Assembly (NCBI GenBank): GCA_963665395.2
Contig: OY762251.1
Coordinates: 2,294,001-2,358,000, forward strand
Direction: 5' to 3'
DNA from: Bin87 sp963665395
Lineage (GTDB): Bacteria; Chloroflexota; Dehalococcoidia; Lucifugimonadales; UBA3495
DNA: 64,000 nucleotides
In this document: positions 27,983 to 36,310 of the stretch, one piece after another
How positions within the stretch are numbered: position 1 is the first letter of the stretch
How the letters are laid out: each line of letters starts with the position of its first letter
Notes under the pieces: model-generated
The model's input: the letters and a program-made list of their open reading frames with translations, nothing else
Database searches by the model: none
What the model was told of the DNA's origin: nothing
Translations under genes and position numbers: made by a program

Positions 27983-29395
27983 ATAGGCATCAAGTTAAGC
28001 GTTATCGTCCAGGGCGAGCAATAATTGATAGGCGCTGGGGCGTTGCCGACGCCCTTCAATTCTACACCCGGCGCGCAGGCATAAGCCAATCTGTTCGATG
28101 ACGGTGGCCAGGGCCATTATTCCGGTCATGGCGCTGGCAAGCATTACGGCGTAGCGGCGGACCGTATGCGCAGCCTTGACCAGACTGCGGTTCGGGTACA
28201 TCCAGACCGCAGTCAGCAAGGTCCAGTGCAGGATGACCATGGCTACCAGTTTGGCATAGACCTCGCAGAGTATCCGCCAGGGGTTTGCCGAGCGCCAGCG
28301 GTCAATGCCGCCGCGCTGTTTCCACAGCTTGAAAAGCAGTTCAATCTGCCAGCGGGCGCGGGCCAAGATCAAGGCTTCCTCCCGGTTCAGCAGGGCCACG
28401 GGCGCGTTGGTTACGTAAATGGTCCAATCGCAGAGAGCCAGACGGGCTTTGCTGGGTTGCTGCTGTTTCTTGCGGGCTTGGTCTTTCAGTTGACGGCGCC
28501 GCTGGGCGCCTACTTCCGGGGGTACTCTGGCGCCCAGCAGACGGACGGGCAAGCGGTGGGCACTGCCCAGCAATACCGGCTGGTCGATGCTGGTGGCGGC
28601 GGGAGTGGACAGCAACCGCGCCAAGTCCAGTTCGGCGCCGTCGCACTGGTAGAGTTTGGTGCCGGTCTTGTACCGGGACAGGAAATAGCCGCTTTGCTGG
28701 GCTATTTCCCGGAAGGTGTCCAGGCGGTAATACCCCAAATCGGCCAGGCGCAAAGCCCCCGGCGGTAGCGGCGCGCTCTGCACTGGGGAATGGCTGTCCG
28801 GGGTCCGGCCATGATCCAGGAAGGGACCCAGCATCCGGCCCGTGGTCAAGTCCAGCCGCACTTGCAACTTCAACGCCGACTGTCCGTAGGAACCGCTGCC
28901 GCCGCAGCCCGCCCAGATTTCCCGCAGTGCATCGGGCAGCATGACCACTGAACTATCTTGCACCAGCACGGCGCTGAACCGCTGCAATACCGGAATGGCC
29001 ACCGGCTCCGCGGCAATCACCTCCACTACCGCTGCCGCCAGGACTTGCCGCAAACACTCGGCCGCCCGAGGGGTGAACCGCTGGAACAGGGCCTGCGAGC
29101 TGATTTCCACCCCCAAGGTGGCCGCCATCTGGGTCAGGGAGCACAGGCTGGCGTCCGGGTCCGCCAACCACCCGAAAACCAGGGTCTGCGTGAAGATACT
29201 GCCGCTGAGTTTGGAACGTCGCTGGACCAGTCCTGTCGCCGCGGCGGCTTGCTCGGCGCCGGCGGCGAGAACCTCGCTCATAGCCTGGGCAACTTCTGGT
29301 ACACTGCTCATGGGAAGCTCCGGTGGCGATTGATTGGAATGCAATCACCATCTTACCGGTAGCTTCCCATTTGTACCCCCTAACTTGATGCCTAT
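27983..29395 (-). mobile_element. IS4-family insertion sequence (1,413 bp)
   Basis: Terminal inverted repeats of 15 bp (ATAGGCATCAAGTTA at 27983-27997 and its complement at 29381-29395) enclose one transposase gene. The element sits exactly inside a palindromic repeat, which is present complete on both sides as a 22-bp direct duplication (27961-27982 and 29396-29417). The outer three bases of the palindrome (GTA and TAC) remain only on the outer sides. If the duplication was generated by transposition it is longer than the 8-12 bases usual for IS4 relatives. The stop codon of the transposase lies within the left terminal repeat. Confidence 0.85.
27995..29311 (-). CDS. IS4 family transposase
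   Basis: A 438-residue transposase with an RNase H-like DDE fold. VLVQDSSVVMLPDAL carries the first aspartate, LRLADLGYYRLDTFREIAQ the second, and the YREK-like C-terminal signature is RARWQIELLFKLWKQRGGID, with the catalytic glutamate in IELLF. The start ATG at 29311 was taken because GGAGC lies upstream and the extension to 29344 begins with TTG. The frame is complete and ends in the terminal repeat, so the element may be active. Basic C-terminal tail. Confidence 0.92.
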   Translation of the reverse strand: MSSVPEVAQAMSEVLAAGAEQAAAATGLVQRRSKLSGSIFTQTLVFGWLADPDASLCSLTQMAATLGVEISSQALFQRFTPRAAECLRQVLAAAVVEVIAAEPVAIPVLQRFSAVLVQDSSVVMLPDALREIWAGCGGSGSYGQSALKLQVRLDLTTGRMLGPFLDHGRTPDSHSPVQSAPLPPGALRLADLGYYRLDTFREIAQQSGYFLSRYKTGTKLYQCDGAELDLARLLSTPAATSIDQPVLLGSAHRLPVRLLGARVPPEVGAQRRRQLKDQARKKQQQPSKARLALCDWTIYVTNAPVALLNREEALILARARWQIELLFKLWKQRGGIDRWRSANPWRILCEVYAKLVAMVILHWTLLTAVWMYPNRSLVKAAHTVRRYAVMLASAMTGIMALATVIEQIGLCLRAGCRIEGRRQRPSAYQLLLALDDNA

Positions 29396-29417
29396 GGGGC
29401 GACGCATGCGTCGCCCC
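29396..29417. repeat. Right 22-bp palindromic duplication flanking the IS4-type element
   Basis: Identical to 27961-27982 and followed by TAC, completing the palindromic repeat on this side. Confidence 0.85.
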
Positions 29418-29452
29418 TACTCATCTCACCAAATAACTCAGTGGAGGGATTT

Positions 29453-30712
29453 ATGTCCTATTCCTCACCCACACCCCCCACAATGTCCGCCACCGACCGC
29501 AATCTCTGGCAGGCCATCGTCGCCGAAGCCATCGCCCACCTCACTTATACCGCCTACGCCCAGAAAGCTCGGGAAGAAGGACACCCGGAAGTTGCCGAGG
29601 TTTTTGAAGAGGTTGCCAGAGCGGAAACCAGGCACGGCATGAGCTACCTCGCCGTCTCCGGAGCCGTGGAAAGCACCGCTGTAAATCTCGGCAACGTAAC
29701 CGCCGGAGAGACCCGAGAGTACACGCGGACCTATCCCCGCATGATCAGCGACGCCATGTTGGATGGCCGGGACGACGCAGTAGCCGCGTTCACCCAGGCC
29801 ATGGAGCAGGAAAAGGAGCATCAAATCGCCTTTTCCGACGCCCTGTCGCGTATGCAGATAGGCGCTACAGACAGCGCGGCTGCCGTCGCAGCGATTGTGC
29901 CTCCCCACGCGATACCAGTTGCAATCCCGGCGGATCCTCTCGCAACCACATCGGGCGAAGCGCCCGCTCTGCCGCTGGACCTGGAAACTTATATCGACGC
30001 GGCACGGGCCCTGGACCGGGAGCCGTTCCAGGTCGCCAACCTGGGCCGCTTGAGAGAGGTGGTATTCGGAGCCCAGGACGGCATCATCAGCACCGTGGCC
30101 CTGACCACCTCGGTTGCCATCGCCGTGGGCAATACCGGCACCGTTCTGGTGGCCGGACTGGCCGCCGCCGCTGCCGGCATGATCAGCATGGCCGCCGGCG
30201 CCTACCTGGGGTCCCGCGCCGAAGAAGACGTGCGCGAGGCCATGATCGCCCGCGAGATCCGCGACTTGGAAGAAAAACCCGCCGAGGAACTGGCTGAACT
30301 GGTCATCCTCTTCCAGCGCGAGGGAAATACCTACGACGATGCCGTGCATCTGGCAAATGAAATAGCCGGCAACAAAACGCTATGGCTGAACACTCTGCTG
30401 GAGAAGAAACTCGGCATCAGCCCGGACTTCGGCGGCAGTCCGCTGAAGGACGCCGCAGTGATGTGCGTTTCCTTCGGCGCGTCCGCGATAATCCCGATTA
30501 TCCCGTTCCTGTTTCTGGCCGTCGGCCCGGCGGCAATCGGGTTGTCGGTGGGTTTGTCGTTGGCCGGCCTTTTCGTCCTGGGATTGGTCAAGGGCCGCTT
30601 GGTTCGCAAGTCGTCCCTCCTGCAAGGGCTGGAGATTCTGGGCATCGGCGCCGCCTCCGCCGCGCTGGGCTACGCGCTGGGCGAACTGCTGCCCCGCGTG
30701 TTGGGATTCTGA
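29453..30712 (+). CDS. Rubrerythrin-like / VIT1-CCC1 fusion, predicted iron or manganese transporter
   Basis: A 419-residue fusion. Residues about 10-140 are a ferritin-like rubrerythrin domain with spaced glutamates and histidine (EVARAETRHGMSYLA, MEQEKEHQIAFSDALSRMQ) suited to a di-iron site. After a proline/alanine-rich linker, residues about 185-419 are a VIT1/CCC1 domain: LREVVFGAQDGIISTVAL, MISMAAGAYLGSRAEEDVREAM, EREG-type cytoplasmic helices and four to five membrane segments. VIT1-family proteins move Fe(II) or Mn(II) out of the cytoplasm, and the ferritin-like domain probably senses or delivers iron. The ATG at 29453 follows GGAGGG. It lies directly beside the IS4 insertion, which may have changed its upstream region. 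Confidence 0.9.
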   Translation: MSYSSPTPPTMSATDRNLWQAIVAEAIAHLTYTAYAQKAREEGHPEVAEVFEEVARAETRHGMSYLAVSGAVESTAVNLGNVTAGETREYTRTYPRMISDAMLDGRDDAVAAFTQAMEQEKEHQIAFSDALSRMQIGATDSAAAVAAIVPPHAIPVAIPADPLATTSGEAPALPLDLETYIDAARALDREPFQVANLGRLREVVFGAQDGIISTVALTTSVAIAVGNTGTVLVAGLAAAAAGMISMAAGAYLGSRAEEDVREAMIAREIRDLEEKPAEELAELVILFQREGNTYDDAVHLANEIAGNKTLWLNTLLEKKLGISPDFGGSPLKDAAVMCVSFGASAIIPIIPFLFLAVGPAAIGLSVGLSLAGLFVLGLVKGRLVRKSSLLQGLEILGIGAASAALGYALGELLPRVLGF

Positions 30713-30775
30713 ACCGCCCACAGCCCCTGGCGTTGTTGCCCAAAGCACACCGAAAACAACCAAAGGAACCTTGAA

Positions 30776-31141
30776 ATGGTATTCAGCAAAAATGACAAGG
30801 AAAGATGGGTACATCCCGGCAGCCCGTACCCACCTACGGACGAGGAGTACATCCGGGAACTGGAAGAACACATTAAGGAAGTCTCCGAACCCTTCGGTGG
30901 CGTTGAGGTCCTGCAAGCCAAGTTCGCCAGATATGAACGGGCGGCCAAGCTTTTGGACGAAGCTCGTCCCACCTTGCGAGAAAAATACCCGAACAAATGG
31001 GTATCAATGGATGAGGACGGCGCTCTGACAGTGGCCGATACTCACCAGGAGCTTATTGACGCACTAACGGCCAAGGGCATGTTCAGCGGCGACTACCCAG
31101 CTGCGCATCTGAATACGAAACCCAGGAGGTGGACTTTTTGA
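30776..31141 (+). CDS. DUF5678-like small protein (module copy 3)
   Basis: A 121-residue protein matching the two genes at 20913 and 21333 in layout: charged helical N-terminal half (DEEYIRELEEHIKEVSEPFG) and a C-terminal half LREKYPNKWVSMDEDGALTVADTHQELIDALTAKG. Its stop overlaps the TTG start of the retropepsin-like gene by four bases (TTGA, 31138-31141), the same coupling as in the other copies. GGAACC upstream is a weak binding site. It is more divergent and on the opposite strand, 10 kb away, so this is not a simple tandem copy. Confidence 0.7.
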   Translation: MVFSKNDKERWVHPGSPYPPTDEEYIRELEEHIKEVSEPFGGVEVLQAKFARYERAAKLLDEARPTLREKYPNKWVSMDEDGALTVADTHQELIDALTAKGMFSGDYPAAHLNTKPRRWTF

Positions 31142-31557
31142 TTACCGGGTGGTTCGATGAAATGGGACAACCCAATGTTGACTGCCGGCTGATTATCCCA
31201 CGATTAGGCACGCGGGCAACTATCAGGTTTCTGGTGGATACCGGCTCCAACATTACCCTGCTCCATCCTTTTGACATTAGGCAGGCGGGCATCGACTTGG
31301 GAGATCTCATGGCAGAGACAGGTACGACCGGCATCGGCGGAACCACCGACGTCTTCAGCGAAAGGGCTGCTCTGTATTTCACCGACGCCGATGGCATCAT
31401 CGAGTACTCTTACCGGCTGGACATCCACATCGCTCGACCCGACGCCTACAACGACGATTTTCCTTCTCTGCTGGGCATGGACGTCCTTGGCTGCTGGTAC
31501 ACCGAGTGTGACCCTACCAACGGCATGCTCCAGTTCACGGTGCGCCGCATCCTGTAA
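31138..31557 (+). CDS. Retropepsin-like aspartic protease (module copy 3)
   Basis: A 139-residue clan AA aspartyl protease-like protein. The active site is IRFLVDTGSNITLLHP (DTGS) and the flap/partner region ends SLLGMDVLG. A TTG start at 31138 is proposed because it gives MITGWFDEMGQ, aligned with MTAGYF and MIAGYF of the other copies, has AGGAGG eight bases upstream, and overlaps the previous stop as TTGA; a GTG at 31129 is the alternative. No signal peptide. It is convergent with the hydrolase at 31567, ten bases away. Substrate unknown. Confidence 0.75.
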   Translation: MITGWFDEMGQPNVDCRLIIPRLGTRATIRFLVDTGSNITLLHPFDIRQAGIDLGDLMAETGTTGIGGTTDVFSERAALYFTDADGIIEYSYRLDIHIARPDAYNDDFPSLLGMDVLGCWYTECDPTNGMLQFTVRRIL

Positions 31558-31566
31558 CCGGCTCCG

Positions 31567-32469
31567 TTACTCAAACCGTCCCAGCAGACCCTTCACCGCC
31601 GCCAGGAAGTCCGGCGGGTTGTCCCCCTGCACCAGGTGGCCGGCATTGGCGACCGTAACCGTGGTGCAGTCGTGGTGTTCCTCCGCCATGCGCTGCATCG
31701 TTTCGTCGGCGAAAATGTCGCTGCGCTCGCCGCGCACCACCAGGGCCGGGCAGTCGATCTTGCGCCAGCCTTCCCACAGTTGTTCGGGAGTCCAGGCCGG
31801 GGCGCGGAATCCCCGGGTACGTATAACCTTGTCGTATTTCCAGGTCCACTTTCCGTCATCCCGTTGTCGGATGCTGTACTTCAAGGCGCCCAGCGTCTGC
31901 TCCCGGCTGCGCCCGGTGTATTCCATGACGCGCTGGGCGAACTCCTCCAGCGTGTCCAATTCGTCGGGAAGCTCCCGGAACTGCTGGATACGGTTGGAAC
32001 CCCGGCGCTGCGTTTCCGGGCCGGTGTCCACGATGGTAAGGGATTTCAAGGTTCCGGGTCGGCCCGATGCCCAGGCCAGGCTGTTGCGTCCACCCATGGA
32101 GTGACCGATCAGGTGGAAATCTTTCAGGCCAAACGCGCCGACCAACGCCTCTACGTCTCCGACGTAGGCGTCGGTTGAGTAGTCGCCGTCGGGAGCCCAG
32201 GCACTGTCGCCATGTCCGCGCTGGTCCACGGCGATCACACGGTAGTCCACCGACAGCGGCAGGCTGATGAAGTCCCAGCTGTGGGCCTGTTGCTGGACCC
32301 CGTGCAGCATCATGATGGTTGGCAATTCGGGCTCGCCCCATTCCAGGCAGTGGAACCTCAAGCCGTTGACCTCAATAAATCGATCCGTCGGTTCGTTTTC
32401 CACCGTGAAGGGAACTCCCATCTGTCGCGCCGCGTCGTGCAGCGACAGACCCATGGAATGTGACGCCAT
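31567..32469 (-). CDS. Alpha/beta hydrolase
   Basis: A 300-residue alpha/beta-hydrolase fold protein. MMLHGVQQQAHSWDF holds the oxyanion HG, VIAVDQRGHGDSAWA follows, the nucleophile elbow is LIGHSMGGRNSL, the acid is probably in RGERSDIF, and the catalytic histidine is in NAGHLVQGDNP. The family covers esterases, C-C hydrolases and haloperoxidase-like enzymes, and the sequence does not fix the substrate. CAGGAGG precedes the ATG. It is the last gene of a long minus-strand run. Confidence 0.88.
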   Translation of the reverse strand: MASHSMGLSLHDAARQMGVPFTVENEPTDRFIEVNGLRFHCLEWGEPELPTIMMLHGVQQQAHSWDFISLPLSVDYRVIAVDQRGHGDSAWAPDGDYSTDAYVGDVEALVGAFGLKDFHLIGHSMGGRNSLAWASGRPGTLKSLTIVDTGPETQRRGSNRIQQFRELPDELDTLEEFAQRVMEYTGRSREQTLGALKYSIRQRDDGKWTWKYDKVIRTRGFRAPAWTPEQLWEGWRKIDCPALVVRGERSDIFADETMQRMAEEHHDCTTVTVANAGHLVQGDNPPDFLAAVKGLLGRFE

Positions 32470-32522
32470 CTTGAAAACCTCCTGCTGTTACCGTAGCGGC
32501 AATATTACCACGCCGTTCGGCG

Positions 32523-33236
32523 TTACCGCTCAACGCCTTCCCGATCAAAAATCCGTCGCCGAACCTCAAACGCAAACCCCGGCAACTCCGGGTCTCCGTT
32601 TAGGGTTTCGGGATCTTCAAGCACTTCCGGATCCACGCCGGGACGATAGATATGCACCCGGCGTTGGTAGGGATCAATCAGCCAGGCCAGCAGCGCCCCG
32701 TTGGCGATGTAGTCCGCCATCTTGCGCTGCAACGGCGCCAAGCGGTCGCTCCGGGAGCGTACCTCAATTACGAAAGCCGGGCAGAAGGGCAGCAGCCAGT
32801 CTTCCGGCGCAGGATATGGCGGAGGCTCGTTTTCCAGTTGCTCTGGCGAAATCCAGGCCGCGCCGGGGCAGTAGCGCTGGCCGTTAGGCATACGGATGCC
32901 CAGACGTGAACCGTGCGTTTCCCCTCCATACGCCTCTGCCCAGTTTGCCAAACTGACCAACGTTGTCATTTCGTCGCTGGATCCTGCTCGTCTCAACATA
33001 GGCGTTATCAGCAGCGCTCCTTCCGCGTCCAACTCCAGTTTGCCCACCAGTTCGTGATTGGCCTGATTAAACTCAATCAACCAGCGGTCAATGTCTCGCT
33101 CTGAGTACTCCAGTTGGGCCATCAGCTCCAGCACCGGGCGAAAATCCAGAACCAGCGGGGACGTTTCCGTCTCTCCGTCCACCCACATCGATTCCAGCAG
33201 CAACTTTGGTGTTTCAGCAATTGGCTTTGCAACCAT
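32523..33236 (-). CDS. Uma2 family endonuclease
   Basis: A 237-residue Uma2 protein with a longer N-terminal region than the other copies (about 65 extra residues with SPLVLDFRPVLELMAQLEYSE and FNQANHELVGK). The core is GQRYCPGAAWISPEQL, CPAFVIEVRSRSDRLAPLQRKMADYI and AWLIDPYQRRVHIYRPG. It follows the phosphatidyltransferase gene by only four bases, so it is transcribed with lipid genes, although a functional link is unlikely. GGAGAGTGACCTC precedes the start. Confidence 0.85.
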   Translation of the reverse strand: MVAKPIAETPKLLLESMWVDGETETSPLVLDFRPVLELMAQLEYSERDIDRWLIEFNQANHELVGKLELDAEGALLITPMLRRAGSSDEMTTLVSLANWAEAYGGETHGSRLGIRMPNGQRYCPGAAWISPEQLENEPPPYPAPEDWLLPFCPAFVIEVRSRSDRLAPLQRKMADYIANGALLAWLIDPYQRRVHIYRPGVDPEVLEDPETLNGDPELPGFAFEVRRRIFDREGVER

Positions 33237-33240
33237 GAGG

Positions 33241-33873
33241 TCACTCTCCTTGTCGTTCCAGAATGCCTCGTATGGTGAACATCCGTTGGAACAGCGTGAA
33301 GCACGACACGCCGGCGATTACCCACAGCACCCACACCATCACCGGCACCGGCGCCAGTCCTTCGACGATCAATCCTGCTCCGAGGATCACTACCCGTTCG
33401 GTGCGGGTCATCACCCCGGAACGGGTGAACGCCCCCAAGCCCTCGCCGCGCGCTCGCAGATACGATACCCCTTGCGAAAATACCAGCCCTAACAGCACTG
33501 CCAGCATGCTCAATAGCAGTTGGGTTGGCGGCAAATCCGACAGCAGGTAGTACAACCCCAGCCCAACGAAGAGCGCAGCTTCACCCAATCGGTCAAAGAC
33601 GGAATCGAGGAGCGCGCCGAAATCAGACGCCTTACCCGTCAACCTGGCCAAAGCCCCGTCGAAAAGGTCCAGGATGCTGCCGGCCAAGAACACGATGCCC
33701 CCGTACAGAGGCCATCCTAGAGCGACCAGCGCCGCCCCCGCTGCACATACTATGAAACCGAACAGCGTGATGCTGTTAGGCGTAAGTCCCACGGAATTGA
33801 GGGCCTTTGCCCCGGGAAGCTCCAGGTAGCGCAAAACGGCGGCTCGAAATTCTTCTCTACCGGGCAATGCCAA
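33241..33873 (-). CDS. CDP-alcohol phosphatidyltransferase, probably phosphatidylinositol-phosphate synthase
   Basis: About 210 residues with the complete CDP-alcohol phosphotransferase signature DLFDGALARLTGKASDFGAL, followed by LDSVFDR (D-x2-D-G-x2-A-R-x8-G-x3-D-x3-D) and about five membrane segments. The bacterial PI-phosphate synthase subgroup is suggested by context: an inositol-3-phosphate synthase and a PimA-like glycosyltransferase lie directly upstream on the same strand. It would join CDP-diacylglycerol and inositol phosphate in the cytoplasmic membrane. A TTG at 33873 is taken as the start because GAGGAGG lies nine bases upstream; ATG 33918 and TTG 33927 extend the frame but lack a binding site. 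It overlaps the end of the upstream gene by 17 bases. Confidence 0.8.
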   Translation of the reverse strand: MALPGREEFRAAVLRYLELPGAKALNSVGLTPNSITLFGFIVCAAGAALVALGWPLYGGIVFLAGSILDLFDGALARLTGKASDFGALLDSVFDRLGEAALFVGLGLYYLLSDLPPTQLLLSMLAVLLGLVFSQGVSYLRARGEGLGAFTRSGVMTRTERVVILGAGLIVEGLAPVPVMVWVLWVIAGVSCFTLFQRMFTIRGILERQGE

Positions 33874-35011
33874 CTCTTTTGGCCTCCTCAACGCAGTGTT
33901 GGTAGTAGGTTTCAACATCCGAGGCAATATGTTGCCACCGATACCGTTCGGCCGCTCGCTTTCCCACCTCCGACAGCCGGCCGGCCAGGCCGGGGTTGTC
34001 GATCAACCGGGTGATTGCGGCTGCGATGGCGCCCGGCTGTTTCGGCGGAGTTAGCAGACCCGTTTCCTCGTGGGTGACCACATCCCGGTATCCGTCGATG
34101 TCCGACGCCACCACTGGAGCGCCGGCGGCCATTGCTTCCAGCAGTACGATTCCGAAACTCTCCCCTCCCGTGGCCGGACTACAGAACGCGTCTGCGCTGG
34201 CGTAGTAACGCGGCAGGTCATCGTTGTCCACTGCCCCGACGTTGACGGCGGCCCCGGTATCAATGCCGGAAATTTCGTCCAGGATCCGGACGCTTTCCCG
34301 ATCCGGCGTACCTGGCCCGACGATTACTACCCTTAGATCAGCGCGCTGGCTTAACAGGCTTGCGAAAGCCTGCAACAGATAACGCAAGCCTTTGCGCTCG
34401 TCTTTTCGTCCCACGAACAGGATGTTCTTCCTGCCATCTTTGAGGTGCGAGAAAGGCTTGGCGCCGGCGAATCTGTGATATTCGATCCCATTGGGGATAA
34501 CCTGATAGGCGTGCTGGGGGAAGTGGGGAGCCACGAAGGCGCGGGCCGCCGCCGACACCGCAATTCGCCCGTGCAACCGCCGGTGCCACCGCCGCAACGC
34601 TGGCCGGGACAGCCGGTAGAGCCGTTGCCGGTCCGAATAGGCGTGAAAGGTGCCTATATTCACCGCGTTGGAGTGGTGCAGCACCATCAAGGGCAGGAGC
34701 GGCGCCAGCGGCTCGTGGAGATGCACGATGTCAAACTGCTCTCGCGCCATGAGCCCCCGCACGCGCGGATACAGCCACCAGGAGAGCGTGACACGCGCCT
34801 GGGAACCGCCGGCGGATAACGGTACTGTTCGCCCCATGGGTATGAAATGCTCTTCCGCCAGACCCGCGGTCAGCGGGCGAGCCGGCGTTTGCGGCGCAAT
34901 GATGCGTACCGAATGGCCTCGCGATCTCAACTCCGAGGAAAGTTGGGCGACGTGAGCGTTGACTCCGCCCGGCCAAGCGAAATCGTAAGGCGAGACCATG
35001 GCGATTTTCAT
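33857..35011 (-). CDS. GT4 family glycosyltransferase, PimA-like (phosphatidylinositol mannosyltransferase)
   Basis: A 384-residue GT-B glycosyltransferase. KIAMVSPYDFAWPGGVNAHV is the N-terminal hallmark shared with PimA-type mannosyltransferases, FDIVHLHEPLAPLLPL and GTFHAYSD follow, and the nucleotide-sugar site is the E-x7-E motif in GESFGIVLLEAMAAGAPVVA. Context strengthens the idea that it mannosylates phosphatidylinositol: inositol-3-phosphate synthase lies upstream (45 bases) and a CDP-alcohol phosphatidyltransferase overlaps downstream. It acts on the cytoplasmic face of the membrane with GDP-mannose, if the assignment holds. The ATG at 35011 matches the family start; the TTG four codons earlier is less likely. 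Confidence 0.85.
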   Translation of the reverse strand: MKIAMVSPYDFAWPGGVNAHVAQLSSELRSRGHSVRIIAPQTPARPLTAGLAEEHFIPMGRTVPLSAGGSQARVTLSWWLYPRVRGLMAREQFDIVHLHEPLAPLLPLMVLHHSNAVNIGTFHAYSDRQRLYRLSRPALRRWHRRLHGRIAVSAAARAFVAPHFPQHAYQVIPNGIEYHRFAGAKPFSHLKDGRKNILFVGRKDERKGLRYLLQAFASLLSQRADLRVVIVGPGTPDRESVRILDEISGIDTGAAVNVGAVDNDDLPRYYASADAFCSPATGGESFGIVLLEAMAAGAPVVASDIDGYRDVVTHEETGLLTPPKQPGAIAAAITRLIDNPGLAGRLSEVGKRAAERYRWQHIASDVETYYQHCVEEAKRVGIAR

Positions 35012-35056
35012 GGCCCAGCCCAACCCCTTTGCCGGCTGCGTTTGCCTGGCGCGCGG

Positions 35057-36169
35057 CTACCTGCTCCCGTCGCTGTGTTTGATCTGGACGCCGGCCACCG
35101 ACGGGTCGGCGATGAACGCCTCCACCATGTCGTGGGCTTCGGAGTCGGTGTACTGGATGGGCGGGCTCTTCATGAAATAGGCCGACGGCGCGAAAACTGC
35201 GCCGCTCTGCCCGTTATCCAGCGCCAGCTTGGCGCAACGGATGGCGTCCACTACCACGCCGGCCGAGTTGGGGCTGTCCCAAACTTCCAGCTTCACTTCC
35301 ATCTTCACCGGCGCGCCACCGAACACCTTGCCGTCGATGTGGATGTAGCACCACTTGCGGTCTTGCAGCCACGGCACATGGTCGCTGGGGCCGATGTGAA
35401 TGGCGTCCGCTTCCGGTTCCTCCTGCATCTGGCTGGTGACGGAGCCGGTCTTCGAGATTTTCTTGGACACTAACCGCTCGCGCTCCAGCATATTCAGGAA
35501 GTCGGTGTTGCCGCCGAAGTTCAGCTGATAGGTGTTGTCGATTTCCGCGCCCCGGTCTTCCATCAGGCGGGTCAGTACCCGGTGGACGATGGTGGCGCCC
35601 ACCTGCGATTTGATGTCGTCGCCGATGACGGGCACGCCCCGCTCTTCGAAGCGGTTGCGCCAATAGGCTTCGCGGGCGATGAAAACGGGAATGCAGTTGA
35701 TCATCGCGCAGCGCGCGTCCAGGATCTGCTCCACGTACCACTTGGTGGCCATTTCGCTGCCCACCGGCAGGTAGTTGATGACCACGTCCACTTCCCGCTC
35801 TTTGAGAATGCCGGAAATGTCTGACGTGCTGTGGGGCGACTTCACCACCACGTCGGACAGGTAACGCCCGATGCCGTCGTGGGTCATGCCGCGTTCCACC
35901 GGCACGCCCAGGTGCGGTACGTCGGCGAATTTGATGGTGTTATTCGGCTCGGTGAAGATGGCCTGGGAGAGGTCTTTGCCCACCTTGTTGCGATCAACGT
36001 CAAAGGCGGCGACCACCTCGATGTCCTCAATGCGATATTCGCCGATGCGGTTGTGCATCACGCCGGGGATCGGTTCGTCGTCGGGCACCTCGACGTACTT
36101 GTGAATGCCCTGAACCAGGGAAGAGGCGCAGTTGCCCACGCCGATAATGGCAACCTTTATCTTGCCCAA
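35057..36169 (-). CDS. ino1: Inositol-3-phosphate synthase (myo-inositol-1-phosphate synthase)
   Basis: A 370-residue NAD-dependent isomerase that converts glucose 6-phosphate to 1D-myo-inositol 3-phosphate. IKVAIIGVGNCASSLVQGI is the NAD-binding loop. DDIKSQVGATIVHRVL and NFGGNTDFLNM are family signatures, and SDHVPWLQDRKWCYIHIDG and LEVWDSPNSAGVVVDAIRCAK are typical of the actinobacterial-type short form. A TTG start at 36169 has AAGGAG seven bases upstream. It begins a three-gene set for inositol lipid synthesis with the GT4 and CDP-alcohol transferase genes. The inositol could also feed soluble osmolytes. Confidence 0.93.
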   Translation of the reverse strand: MGKIKVAIIGVGNCASSLVQGIHKYVEVPDDEPIPGVMHNRIGEYRIEDIEVVAAFDVDRNKVGKDLSQAIFTEPNNTIKFADVPHLGVPVERGMTHDGIGRYLSDVVVKSPHSTSDISGILKEREVDVVINYLPVGSEMATKWYVEQILDARCAMINCIPVFIAREAYWRNRFEERGVPVIGDDIKSQVGATIVHRVLTRLMEDRGAEIDNTYQLNFGGNTDFLNMLERERLVSKKISKTGSVTSQMQEEPEADAIHIGPSDHVPWLQDRKWCYIHIDGKVFGGAPVKMEVKLEVWDSPNSAGVVVDAIRCAKLALDNGQSGAVFAPSAYFMKSPPIQYTDSEAHDMVEAFIADPSVAGVQIKHSDGSR

Positions 36170-36310
36170 TTGAGTTCTCCTTGCGGCCCGTGCCTGGGAA
36201 ACCTGCTCTCAGCGGGAGGATATGAACGCCCGGCGATGGGCGGGTTAATCTGACAAACAGTCTAGCACACCCGTCTATTGTTGGAGCAGGGGCTGTCGCT
36301 GAGGATAGCG

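Noticed and set aside
26550..29417. CRISPR array from repeated GTAGGGGCGA palindromes
   Set aside because: Only three palindromic units are seen, the spacing is irregular and two of them flank an insertion sequence; there are no cas genes.
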